64,000 nt of DNA from Andrena cerasifolii. Lineage: Eukaryota > Arthropoda > Insecta > Hymenoptera > Andrenidae. Location: the NCBI RefSeq assembly GCF_050908995.1, contig NC_135133.1, positions 5,188,001 to 5,252,000 on the forward strand, written 5' to 3'. Position 1 is the stretch's first letter; the number at the start of each line of letters is the position of its first letter. Below, in pieces: positions 38,439 through 49,830 of the stretch. A model generated the notes under the pieces. That model saw only the letters and a list, made by a program, of their open reading frames with translations. It was not told where the DNA came from and did no database searches. The position numbers and the translations under genes were made by a program.

Positions 38439-41400
38439 TTAAGACGGCGAGTCCTCCAGGTCCCCCTTGAGCTGCGGCTTGCCGATGTTCTCCGCTTCCG
38501 ACACCGTGTCCGGGAGCTTCGTTCCCAGCGTCTCCGGGAACATCAGCGACAGAAGTCCCGCGGACAGGCCCATGCATCCGAAAAGAATGAGCGGCAGCTC
38601 CGGCATGATTTGTGCCTGCGCAACCACGTGGCTGTGTAAACGGAGGTGCGCGCTATGTGTCTCGCTGCTCGAGCCAGCTGATTTAAGGGCTGAAGCTTGA
38701 CCTCGAGGGGTGCTTCGCTCGAAACAGACCGGATCGATAGGGGCGAGCGCGGAGCGGCGTACGATAGAGATTCGAAGCGGTACTTTTGGGTTCGAGGAGC
38801 TAGAGGTTTTGGAAATCTCGCGGAGAATGGCAGGCTTACCAAGAGCGGAGTTTGCGGTGATAATATTGACCCCATGCGGCCAGTCATGCTGCAGATCCCG
38901 AGGAGGGAGTGTCTGAGGTTCGTGGGGAACAGCTCCGCCGTGTAAATGTAAATGGTCGAGAAGGACATCGTGATGCACCACTTCCCTCCCATGTACAGGA
39001 TCAGGGGGAGGAAGGTCCACGAGCCTGGAAGAAGAAATACTCAGAAGCTGGCCTGATTCTTCCGTCTTAATATTAACAAAGACGGAGTAAAACCGTGGGA
39101 GTGTCGAGATCATTGGGTACTTAGAGATGCAAATCGATTCGCGAAAAAAAAATGGCATAGTAAATGGTGATTACGAATTACGGAAATCGGGATCGAGTTG
39201 ACTGAATTAGTTCCGCGCGGTTGCTACTACGTAGGGGCCTTGGACAGAGATTGAAACCTGTTAATCCCAAGATGCAAGCTACTAATGAAGTCATTAGTAA
39301 TACCGAACAGAAGAACTTAATCAGCATGGACTAAACGATCTTGAATGCCGATCGGATTTAAGGCAGACGGTTAGATTGAAAATGGGATCGAAGTAGCGAG
39401 TGGTTATAATGTACGCTTTGAAAAATACTGTACCAGTCGGCACGAACTGTATCGCCAAGCAGAACACGCCACTCAGCAGGAAGGACGAGGACAGGGTGGC
39501 CTTTCGGCCGACGTAATCCGTGAGGAACCAGGTTAAGAAGTAAGCCGGGATCTCGACGACGGCGACTAGTATGAAATTAACGTATTTGTCGCCGGCGAAG
39601 GCCACCGAGTTCAACGACAGCCCGTAGTAGACGAAGGTGTTCGTCAGCCAGCAGAAGGAGCAGGCCACCAACCGAGTCACCATCACCGAGGAGTTCAAAA
39701 TCTCCAGCACTGGATTCTTCTTCTGCGGCAGCTGCTCTGTCTGCAAGATAAAACTGCGATCGATCGTTCGCGAACAACACGATGATTCAATCGTCTACCG
39801 AGGAACCGGTACCTTCTCGCTCTTCACCGTGTTCAGCTCCTTGAACGCACCGATCGCCTCTTCGGAGATCTGCAGCCCGTTAATGCGCGCCATTTTACGA
39901 TAAATACTCTCCACCTTCTCCTGCTTCCCGTTCGCCAGCAGCCACCTTAAAAGCGTCATTTGCTATGTAAAATCAGGAACCCTCGTGCCATAAGAGACTG
40001 CCCGGACTAAAGGACCACGGGACGGTCGGCGTAGCCGTGGTGGTTAACGCTGCTGGTCAGCACGCGGGCGGCTCGGGTTCGATTCCCGGCGCCGGTGGCT
40101 CTTTTTTTCCGAGGTTCCCATAAACGTAGAAATATTACGTCACCGATTCCCTACAGCTAATTGTGTTGCACCGAGTACAGTTTATTGGACCGTGGTCAAA
40201 GCAGGGTATGGCTTCTAATATGGAAACGGCCCGCGGACGCGTTAATTAGAACAGCGGGGTCCAATCAACGACCGCGGGCTGACGTCGAGGGAGCCAGGTA
40301 ATTGGACGGATGTCCCCCGATGACGACTCGAAACGGTCGTTAAAAGGGCTCGTTTTGGGATCGTTAGCGGGACCTAGCGGGCGACGCGAATTAAATAGTC
40401 ACGGGTATTATTACCTGACCGATTCCGGGATCAGGAAGGGCATCAAGATGGCGAGCAACGCAGGACCGTACACGATCCGAAGGAGCAGCCGCCAGGATCT
40501 CGACCACATCGCGATCAAACCCAGCAACATCTCGCCCACCGCGAACATGCAGCAGATGATGGTGCTGGCTAGGACTCTACCTTTCACCCCCACCATCTCC
40601 ATCCCTGAAAACGAAAATCATTTCTCCGGAATTCTCCTTGGGGAAAAAGTGGTAACTTCCATACAGTGGGTCTCTCCATCGATCACGACTGACGGAGGGA
40701 ACTGTATACGCATAAAACAAATTATAATACAACTGGAAGAGGCTGTAATGGGCACTTGCGAGTCTCCGATATCGAAACGCCTCTGTTCCGAGGCGCGTGA
40801 AACATGGCCGTTATTTATTCCGGCATTATTCACGTCCGAACGTCTTCCCTTACTTTGCCCGCGTTATTAACTCACCTAAAATAAATCCAGCGCTGTAGAT
40901 ACCGGCCGCGACAGTCGCGTCGATAAATTCGAACGCGAGAAACATCCAATAATTCACCGCGAAGGAATGTATCAGGCCGCTGATCCCGCTCAGGAACGTG
41001 GTGAGCGTCAGAATCGTACGTCTTCCGTATCTGGAAATAACCGCGGGGATGGATGAATAAGCAGCGCCGGCTTTATTGGCGCGGCTGATTTTTATTCCGC
41101 CCCCCGTCTCACTGACACCACCGTCCCGATGCATTTTATTCTCCAGCGGACAGAGTCGATGCGGTACATTGTCAGACTCTCTGGATCCCGCGCGACAGAA
41201 GCCCGTCGGTGTCTCTTTTTCCGGGGATCTCGAAATGCATTCCTAAGTTCGAATCATCCCCGCGGAACTATCAAACTTTCCCCCCCGAAAAGTGCAATGT
41301 AGGGTGGCATCCCGCCAATTCGAATTGGAGATTCTAGGCTATCAACTCGAAAGTCTATTTCGAGTCACTCAGACCTGGAGACCGGAGTTTATCTCGGGAT

Positions 41401-44400
41401 GCTGGGCCCCAGGAGCAAGGCGAAATGGGGGATCCTCTCTGGGCTATCTACTCTCGGTGACCTAGGGAACCTTCGCGGAATTTTTAGTCGTTTGATTAGT
41501 AACCTAGAGGATTGTTTTCATAGGAAACTCTTCTAAGTCATCTTCGGACTGAAATTACTTCTCCTGGGCTATCATCCAACCCTCGTAACACAATCACGCT
41601 TTGTCGAACTTCTGATCTCCATTTCCACGCTCCCCTCTGTGTACACCTAGGGAATCTACCGAGAAACGGTTCGCCGCGAAGTCACCCCAGTTCACATGAA
41701 TCTTCATTTCCCACATCGACGCGGTTAAAGCTGATCAAGGGACCCGAGGTCCACTCCCAGCGATTGTTTCTCACCTGTCCGATATGTATCCGGTGAAGAT
41801 CAAGCCGAAGAATTGGCCGACGTTATTTATCGTGCCCACCAGCGCGAGCTTCCATCGATTGGCGTCGCAGGTGAGGCCCCACTGTTGTAGGAAACAAAGG
41901 AAAATCGTGAGTCATCGGTGGCCTCTGGCGTAGACCTCTGGCTGGAAGGTAGACCCAGCTTACCTCGCTGAGCACCGTGTTCTCCGATGGATCATAGATC
42001 CAAGAGTCGCATTTCTGGGTCGCGTTGCTGAACGACTGATTCGTGCACACGCCAGAATGATTCCTCACAACATACCGGGTGCATTTCGACACCTCCGAGA
42101 TGTCTGGCACAGAATTGACGGCCCATGGCACGTCGAACACTGTGCTGCCAGGATCGTCGCACTCTGGCACCCTACACCTGAATTTGCAAATATATTTTCA
42201 GCTCTAAAGCGGTGTTTCCCAACGTGGACGCTGAGGAGCTTTGGGGTGGCTGCTTCTAGAGGCAGTAGGGGGCGTTAAGGAGCAAGCGGGTGACATACAT
42301 TTTAATAATTTAAAAAAAAAAATACAGTCGAAATTCCAACTTCATTATTTTAATAATTAACTTGGAACTTCAGCTTCTACTTATTTTATTTTGCTTACTC
42401 TCAATCGAACTTCTTAGGATTCAACAATTACGTGCACAGCTACGCTTGGACATTGCGATAATGGCAAAGAAACTTTGAAAGGGAGGCGGTGAGCCAAAAA
42501 AGTTTGGGAAACTCGGCCTGTCGAACTAACGTTCACCGCGATCGGTGAGTTTTACTCCAGCGTCAATGCAAAATAATACATCTGGCGAAAGTTATGACTC
42601 ATTAACGTTATCGCGCTGCAACGTTCCTAGTGCCACCCACGCGTGGCACTTTGATCAGTCGTAACTCTTAACAGATGGATTATTTCGATGCCTCGTTTAA
42701 CTGTCGCGTGTTTGATTCAAAGCTCGTATACTCTACGATGCATTCGATCTTCTACAGTGGTTGATTTACCGCCACAAGCTCTGCAGGTGTACAGAGCTTG
42801 CATCACGAGTCTCTTCACACTCCGTGGCTCTAAAGACACCAGCCTCGGACGTCTTTAACTTCGCACCCTCCGCACCGCGTGCAATCTCTCGTGGCGGCGA
42901 TATTATTATTATTAGACGATGCAACGCGTAAATAGATCACAAGCGCAGCTAACGCTCCGCGGTACCGTAGCGAGAGGGTTAATCGGTCTTGTAATAAAAC
43001 AGCCAATCAGCTCGTCGCGTTCAATACATAATTCATCGGCCGACCGAGTTACTATGCCGTTCGGAGGTTCTCGTTGATCGCCCGTTCGCCGCTCGTCGCG
43101 GGTATTGTTCGAGACCGCGTTTAGAGCTCGCCACGGGTGCGTAACGAAGCTGCGAACGCGCCGGGGCGAGCCGCGCTCGGAACAAAGGGAACGGATACGT
43201 AGAAATAGCGGGAAGAGAGAGAGAGGAAGAAAAATGTTCGGAATTAGCGTGACGCCGTCTGAAAAGCACGTACCTGTATTTAACTTCGCCGGCGGTGAAC
43301 ACGTAAGCAAGCGTGAATCCTGCTGACAAGAACAGAGGCAAGCTGATTATCGAGAACATGATCATTTGATAGTATCCGAAACGATCCGCTTCCTGCTTCC
43401 CGCTCGGTCCTCTCTTCTCCCCTGCGAAAGGCAGATTTCCGACGATCAGGCGGATAAGCAAATTCCCTTTCTGAAGCGCGGGGCGGTCCCGCTCGACGAG
43501 AGAAAAAAATAGTGAACGGAGGAAGACGGAGGGAGGAACGATTCGATAATAAGACGGACGCGAAATCAGGCCGATCTGCAGAACCGCTTAATCCGGCGAT
43601 CAGATTGCTACCGCGATGATTGAAGCTCCGCCGTTGACACGCGATATTTCAACCGCGGGGTTAAGGGGAAGAGTAAGAACAAAGCTTCCATCTTCGCGTG
43701 CACGTAACCGTGATCGATAATTTCCTCTTAAATCACTGGCCCGTTTTACGATCGCGTGGATAACCGTGGTAATCACGGCTGGATAATTTCCTTGGCTGAC
43801 GGTCGCTCGAAAACCAGCACGTTGTCGCGCTCGACCGGACGGTCCTCCGAGCGAATTACATCATTAACCGGCGTCTGATTGTTACACCTAGCGTCGCGCG
43901 TGGTCCGGATAACGCGCCACGGAAAACGTTTTCCATGGGAAGGAGGACCCACGTAGGAAACGGGGAATCGGGTACCCCGTGTGCACCGTTGCGGGACATC
44001 GGGCATCTGGCGATTAACTCGAGTTACGACTAATCAACGGAGAAGGCAGTGTCGCGTTTAACACTTGGATGCTGTCAGCGGGATAGTCTTTCGAGCTTCA
44101 GCTACGGTACAGGGTGTTTCACTGTAGCATCTGTAACTCGAACACTTCGAAGTAAACGCGCGGCCCGGAGACTTTCACTCTTAGTCAGTGGCGCACTCGG
44201 GATTTCATCTTGGGGGGAGCCGTGTTCAACGGATAAAAATATTTTTCATACGAATTCAGTAGAATTCATTAGGTGATTAGAAAAATTAAATTAAAGAATA
44301 AAATTCAGTTTTCTTTTCGGTTTACAGAGTCCCATCTTTGGGGAGAGCCAGGACCCACTTGCTCTCCCCCCTCCCTCTGGGTGCGCCATTGCTCTTAGTA

Positions 44401-46289
44401 ACGTATTCACAAAAGTAGATAAGCTTGCGATAGGTAGTCTAAATGTTCTGCACTTACGCCTGTTACACTCGATCATTGACTCAGAATAATTAAATTGTTT
44501 ATACCTCTGACTCAAATCCCTTAGGGGTCTTCTTTAAGTTACGTAAGGCTTTTTGGGGCAGGGGGAAGGGAATTTCTTACAAGGGGAAGAGGGAGTCAGC
44601 TAGCGTCTTGAGTAATATTTTTTAACCTAATTTTCAATACGATTAGACTAAAAAACGATGTGTCATCGCACACACGAAATTTTTTAAACTTTTAAATTTT
44701 AAAGCTGAAAAAATTACGTAAGGACGGGGGGAAATGGTATGGAATCGCACAAATTAGCCTTACGTGATTTAAGGACGACTCCTTATACTACCCGCAGATG
44801 CAAGGGGCATGTGGAGGCCTCATCGTGAACTCGCTCTGTATATTCCAACACGCCTCGGGACACACGTTTGTAAAAACCTCTTTTAAGCGGTTATACCTAC
44901 ATGCAGGGTCTGAAAACACAAGTATTTTCGGCACTTCTTTTTTTAAAACTTGAAGACTTTTTTTTAATAAACGATTGTGCATTCGAAAATATACATTATT
45001 TTAACATTCTTGTGAGAGCGATTCTGTGGCGAAAATCGATACTTTTGCTATGAGAAGCTGCCATTTTGTAGTAAATTAATTTTTCGAGAAAATGAACGAT
45101 TAAGGACTAGATAATCTAATATACTAACTAAATTCCAGCGATTTTTTTACTTCAAATCAACCAGGTAAAAATTAGAGTGGTCACCGCAAACTACTGAAAA
45201 AAAATCGCTGCCGGGAGATCGGTGATATTTATTTTATTTATTTATATTTTCCATCGCAAAAATTACTACGAGTAGTTTAACATGTGCGCTTTCCTTTACA
45301 TAGAGGTTTAATTAAAAAAGCCTTCAAGTTTTTCCCCAAAAAATTCCCGAATATACATGTTTTTCAGACCTCACAGGTAGGCATAACTCCTTAAGGGGAT
45401 ATACCCGTTTCAACCCTCGGAAAATGTGTAACTTTTGTGGATTTTTTTACAAGTCAACGGCTTGATGAAGATTTCCCGTTTTTTTACTATCTTTACATAG
45501 TATTATGAACTACTTAAAAAAAAAGTTTCAGTTAAAAAACTATTGTTTTTCGGAAGTTATGGATACATATCCGAAAGTCTCTCGATTTTAGACGGCTAAA
45601 CGGTGGGCCTAAAAACTCGCGCTACGTTCAACCAATTCACTTCCAATTTTGCATGCAGGATCGTAATAAGATTCCACATCGTCCAACGAGGGCTTTTTTT
45701 ATTCCGATTCCCCGTTTATTATTTATAAAGAAAAAAGTTGGCCTTTTCTCTTAAAAAAATGTAACTTTACCTTTGATCTCTCACCATTTCTTTATTTTTC
45801 ATAATTTTCAAAATCAGCCCCACTAGACGATAGCTATTGACATACTTTATAAGAAGATTTTATTGTTTTTGATTTCCGACACGACATGCACCTGTTTTCA
45901 GGCCCACCGCTAGCCGTCTAAAATTTTAGCCGACTTTTGGATATGTATCCATAACTTCCGAAAAACAATAGTTTTTTAACCGAAACTTTTTTTTTAAGTA
46001 GTTCACAATACTGTGTAAAGATAGTAAAAAAACGGGAAATCTTCATCAAGCCGTTGACTTGTAAAAAAATCCACAAAATGTACCCATTTTCCGAGGGTTC
46101 AAACGGGTATACCCCCTGAACACACAGGATCCACACCCAGTGTTTCAGCTATTCTAAGACCACCCCGCATGAAGCTACAAATAATATCGATGCCCAGTAA
46201 TATTATATCTCGGGTTAGTTACCTCTGGGCCCATCCTTGGTCTTCTCCACCGACGACGCGTCGTCCTGCTTCGAGCAAAAGAGCCTCAT
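38439..46289 (-). CDS. SLC22-family organic cation transporter (MFS), 10 coding exons, 558 aa
   Basis: Predicted plasma-membrane transporter for organic cations, carnitine or similar solutes. Coding exons, in transcription order: 46289-46223, 43421-43274, 42171-41964, 41881-41775, 41030-40876, 40604-40415, 39945-39813, 39740-39434, 39024-38840, 38615-38439. I joined them by hand; every intron is GT-AG, phases match throughout and the total is 1677 nt. Visible family features: TM1 around residues 41-64; a large extracellular loop (67-141) with Cys 76, 102, 114, 126 and 146 and N-glycosylation sites at N109, N116 and N121; the MFS loop motif GYISDRYGRR (172-181); PESVRWLL (288-295); DYVGRK (411-416); YTAELFPTNLR (466-476); and PETLG near the C terminus. 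Length is normal for SLC22. The first ATG follows an in-frame TAA with no ATG between them; a CT-rich stretch ending in CAG just upstream may end a 5' UTR intron. The exact paralog and substrate cannot be told from sequence. Confidence 0.93.
40025..40108 (+). repeat. tRNA-like / tRNA-derived SINE-like element in an SLC22 intron
   Basis: A 72-nt unit with a 7-bp acceptor stem (GTCGGCG at 40025-40031 with CGCCGGT at 40090-40096, two G-U pairs). It has TA at positions 8-9, an A-box-like TAGCCGTGGTGG and a perfect B box (GGTTCGATTCC, 40076-40086) inside a 5-bp T stem with loop TTCGATT. A T7 pol III terminator follows at 40102-40108. The D stem is partial and no normal anticodon arm forms, so it is a decayed tRNA or SINE head rather than a working tRNA. 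It sits antisense to the host gene, between the exons ending at 40415 and starting at 39945. Confidence 0.5.
42210..42516. mobile_element. hAT-like MITE relic in SLC22 intron 2
   Basis: Ends CGGTGTTTCCCAACGTGG and, inverted, CCGAGTTTCCCAAACTTT, the general form of hAT 'CAGTGTTTCCCAAC' termini. AT-rich centre. No target duplication found, so old or misplaced by a few bases. Confidence 0.5.
44186..44391. mobile_element. hAT-like MITE, CAGTGGCGCACTC family, copy with perfect 8-bp TSD
   Basis: Starts CAGTGGCGCACTCGG and ends CTGGGTGCGCCATTG. It is flanked by the perfect 8-bp duplication CTCTTAGT (44178-44185 and 44392-44399). An 8-bp TSD with short imperfect inverted ends is the hAT signature. 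206 bp, non-coding, in SLC22 intron 1. Confidence 0.88.
44539..44767. mobile_element. TTACGTAAGG-type MITE with 6-bp TSD, 229 bp
   Basis: Left end TTACGTAAGGCTTTTTGGGG, right end inverse TCACGTAAGGCTAATTTGTG. Flanked by TTTAAG on both sides (44533-44538 and 44768-44773). Non-coding, in SLC22 intron 1. Confidence 0.7.
45391..46119. mobile_element. Long fold-back element with TTAAGGGG-type end (piggyBac-like MITE)
   Basis: Arms of about 220 bp: 45394-45616 is repeated in inverse orientation at about 45894-46116, with matching blocks such as GGAAGTTATGGATACATATCC. The centre is AT-rich (45617-45893). The left end is TTAAGGGGATATACCCG; the right end mirrors it but reads CCCCCTGAA where a TTAA would be expected, so one target-site copy has probably mutated. 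No transposase ORF. Located inside SLC22 intron 1. Confidence 0.8.
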
Positions 46290-49200
46290 GCTTTCTTCCT
46301 CGCCCTCCCTCAGGCTGCGAACACAGAGACAGAGATTCGAGAATTATGCCGATTCGCGGGGCGACGGTTTCCTCGTTGACCCCGCGTCCGGAGGGGAGGT
46401 CAAATCGCTGTTCGATCGCGTAGAAGGAACGGCGCAGTTGCATCGCGGCCTGCCGTTACGTAAACGCGAGCTTTTACCGAGCGACCGGGGAGACACTCTG
46501 GACACCGCCGCGGGAGAGAGTTTCGCGGGGCCCGTCATCGTTGTCCCGCGATCGCTGGAGGGAACGACGGTGATCGGGGACAAACGGCCGAGGATTTAGG
46601 ACCGGGTGTCGGCAATGGAACTAACGGAAGCCAGCCCAAGTGGAGCAGGTGTTGCCTGGACGGTGGCGGTGGAGGAGCAGGCACGGCGATAATGAACTGG
46701 CTGACCGGGTCCTGACGCGCGACTGCCAACCACTCGTGGCCGATTCTGATTTTTCTACTGACCGCGTTCAGTCGCCGCACGATCGCGGTGGAAGAGGAAG
46801 CGACGTGTCAACCAACCGCGTACGCTCGCCGAGTCTGGCGCGTTATGGAAATCAACCGATTCGGTGGAAACAAGGAGGTGCGCTCGTAATGCACGAGTGG
46901 AGTAAGTCGAGGCGTAAGTCCAGACGCCTCGCTCCGTTCTCTTGCGAAATCTTTTTAGTGGCGCGCGCTATAGGACGCGCCGCGCTTGTGTTGAAATTGA
47001 GAGGAATTAATGGCCCCGTGTCCCGTTGAAGTAATGCGTTAAGAGTTGTCGAATCATCGCGACGATTTCTGACCTCCATCGATCGGACGGTTTCAGAAAT
47101 GCAAGGGACGCTTGGAGGACGACGCAGTCTGACTTGCAGATCTCCTCGACGCTCGCATCGGCCTTCCGTTATCGAGTGCCATTGACTTTCCGATGCGAAC
47201 GATTCCAGAACTGTCGCACGGTTTTATTTGTACGCCGTTCGCGGCGCGAATCGCCTTGACAGTCCGCCGAGGCCGATTTAACGTTTCAAGGCGGAGATGA
47301 GTCGTCACTGCCCTTCAGTCCGGCGAGATAAATATGCGTGGATGTCAGTGGTGTCCGTGGAAAATTCATACGTTTCCGTGAATCATGGGTTTATTATTAT
47401 TTATCGCTCCGTTCTGCCTACCGTGCACGTGATTCTCTTTGCACCTTTTAAAACAGATTATCGAGGCGCTGGATCAAAGAGGAATAATTGGGTCACGCAG
47501 AAAGCTACCAATCCTTCAAAAGACAAACAATTAGTTGAACGGAGTATGGATCCCATAATTCTGCGATCTTTATTCTGTAAAAATTACCAAGCCACGGAAG
47601 AACTCAAAACTACCAACCCATAGTTCCATTTGAAGCTTACGAAACAAAATCTACAAAAAATTAAAAATAATATTAATCATACTACTCACTATTAAATAAC
47701 CCATTGAAAAACATTCCAAAGCAATACGAAGAGATAAAATATGCCGAATAGAAACGAAGCTCTTTTCTTTAATAATTAAAATCCTGAGGGTTGGTAGCTT
47801 TCTGCCTAACCAGGCCCAAGTATCACCAATGCCATGTTTCTGTATAGAATAGGTGTCTCAAGTCTTCAGGCTTTACACCTTCCCACATTTTGTCATATCA
47901 AACATACTGTGCCCCTGTGTTATAAAACGCGACATGCCCTAATCGTTTTATCAATTCGTTGCGCAGCTTCCACCTCGCAGCCGTAACACGATAATTAGCG
48001 GAGACGCGAGACCGCAGCTCTCGCCAGGGCGTAAAAAATACCAGGAATCGAGTCCGGTACCGCGAAACCGGATAGAATGACGGGAGCACGGCTGGCAGCG
48101 GGTAGTCCCGTCCTTCGCGTGCGATCTTGCCGCGAGCTGGTTGGAACCGCGCTCCGCGAATTAACATAAATTAACGCTTAAACGATCCACTAGCCGAGGA
48201 CTGCCTAATTTTTTAATAAAGACACAGACGGTATCGCGTTACCTCGGCCGTCCTGCAGTCCCCTCGCGCTTCCTTCTTCTGAGCAAATTCAGGCGAAACG
48301 TCCAATTACCATCGGGGATCGAGCGAAGTCCAAGTCGCCGAGCTTGAACGCGTGACACGGTCCCGATTTCGATCGCAATGATTCGGGATCGAAGAAGAAA
48401 GAGGAGGCAACCGCCGATCGTAATTGAATGTGTGCCCACCTTGAAACGCAGTCCACTTAAGTGATCAATTGCACCTATCAAGCTAAACGCTCTAATGCCC
48501 GAGCCACTTAAATTACGCACGGGCCGTCATTAACAATTCCGTTGGCCAACCGAAAGAATAATTGCCTCGACGGTCCTTCAGAGGAACCTTCGACTCGACC
48601 CAGAGAATTCTGCTGGATTGATCGTCGCGATCGCGTGCCTTTTAATTGAGCAACGTCACTGCTGCCTCGAGTCGTTCACCTGGGTGATCGCCGAGCCATG
48701 CGATCGTGCTAAAAAATACTCGCGGACTCACCGACAGTTCCGGTCACCGTGCGAGGGAAACGATCGCGAGTCGCCGCGATTGTACGTAAACGAAGCTTCC
48801 GGGAAACGGCACTCCCGGGGCCTGCTGGGCGTGTTCGATCCAAAGCTTTCCAGTGGATGATATCTCGATTGCGAACAGGTGCTCCAGGCGTCCTTTCACG
48901 GATCGCCTACGCCAGCTTTCCAGCTCGCTGGCCCGCTCGCGTGTGGCTTGTTAATTTGCCTGGCAGCCGAAGAGGAGCGTTAAAGAAAAATTAAGGGACG
49001 CGTGCCACGCGCTGGACCATCGGTGACCCGGCACTCTGCTGCTGCGGCAACTATCCTTGATGGCACACGCGAACGCTGCGTTCCCGATGCCCATCGTAAG
49101 AATGGTGGAGAGAGGGGAATATACGGAGGTGGGAAGGTCTGGTCTTCCTCAAGTTCTAGCCTTCCCGAATGGAGAGATACTCGGCTGACCGACAGCTGCG

Positions 49201-49410
49201 GCTTCTCTGATTACAAGTGGACAGTCGCGTTCGTCTTCGGAGTTATTAGGTAGATGGAATGTTTCGGGCAGGCCCGCCTCGTCCCTATAGGCAAAATTAA
49301 CAAGGAGCGCAAAGTGGTCCTTTCACTGTTGGCATTTTTTAAGGGACAGCTATTTTTTAAGGTACGAATGAAGGTTCGGAGTAACGTCGTCGAAGGGCTC
49401 AAATAAACGT
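46290..49410. other. Upstream region of the SLC22 gene; no other gene seen
   Basis: Should contain the SLC22 promoter and perhaps a 5' UTR exon: on the minus strand TCTCTGTCTCTGTGTTCGCAG ends about 46314 as an acceptor-like site. Otherwise GC-rich DNA plus the MITE at 47488. Confidence 0.45.
47488..47819. mobile_element. MITE-like inverted-repeat element, 332 bp
   Basis: Left TTGGGTCACGCAGAAAGCTA and right (inverse) TTGGGCCTGGTTAGGCAGAA; the core GCAGAAAGCTACCAA is identical on both sides. AT-rich, non-coding centre. No target duplication seen. Confidence 0.6.
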
Positions 49411-49830
49411 GTTATAAATAAAGGGGGGAATTTGGCTCCTGCCGGGCCTGGTTTTGGGTAGCTGTGAAAACTACTGGAGTTAAAATTTAAGACGTTCCTG
49501 CTAGCTACTTAGAGTTTAGAAGGTTTATAGGAAGTCAGGTGAAGCGAGTGCAGGTTGAATCTTAATCCTGTGGAGCAGAATCGAGAATTGAGGGAGCGTT
49601 AAATTTGGGGGCGGCGAATTTTGAGCGACAGAAATTGGGAAATATGTAAATGTATTATAAATAAAGGGGGGAATTTGGCTCCAGCCGGGCCTGGTTTTGG
49701 GTAGCTGTGAAAACTACTGGAGTTAAAATTTCAGACGTTCCTGCCAGCTACTTAGAGTTTAGAAGGTTTACTCGAAGTCATTTGAAGTGAGTGCAACTTG
49801 AATCTCAATTCCGTGGAGCAGATTCGAAAC
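49411..49830. repeat. Direct duplication, 243-bp spacing
   Basis: About 175 bp from 49411 (TTATAAATAAAGGGGGGAAT onward) recurs from 49654 with few changes. The spacer contains GCGTTAAATTTGGGGGCGGC, closely like the minisatellite unit at 53 kb, so this may be a relic of a related element. Confidence 0.8.

Larger units (their letters stand above)
43422..46222 (-). other. Intron 1 of the SLC22 gene (2.8 kb), packed with transposon relics
   Basis: Lies between the 67-nt first coding exon and exon 2. It contains a hAT-like MITE (44186-44391), a TTACGTAA-type MITE (44539-44767), AT-rich sequence at 44770-45390 and a long TTAA-type fold-back (45391-46119). The rest (43422-44185) is CpG-rich with no recognisable exon. 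Confidence 0.8.

Noticed and set aside
40025..40096. Functional tRNA gene
   Set aside because: Acceptor and T arms form, but no 5-bp anticodon stem with a 7-nt loop can be made and the D stem is mismatched.
40310..40870. 186-codon plus-strand ORF
   Set aside because: It is the antisense of SLC22 exon 6 (40415-40604) and adjoining introns; the minus-strand frame encodes the transporter.
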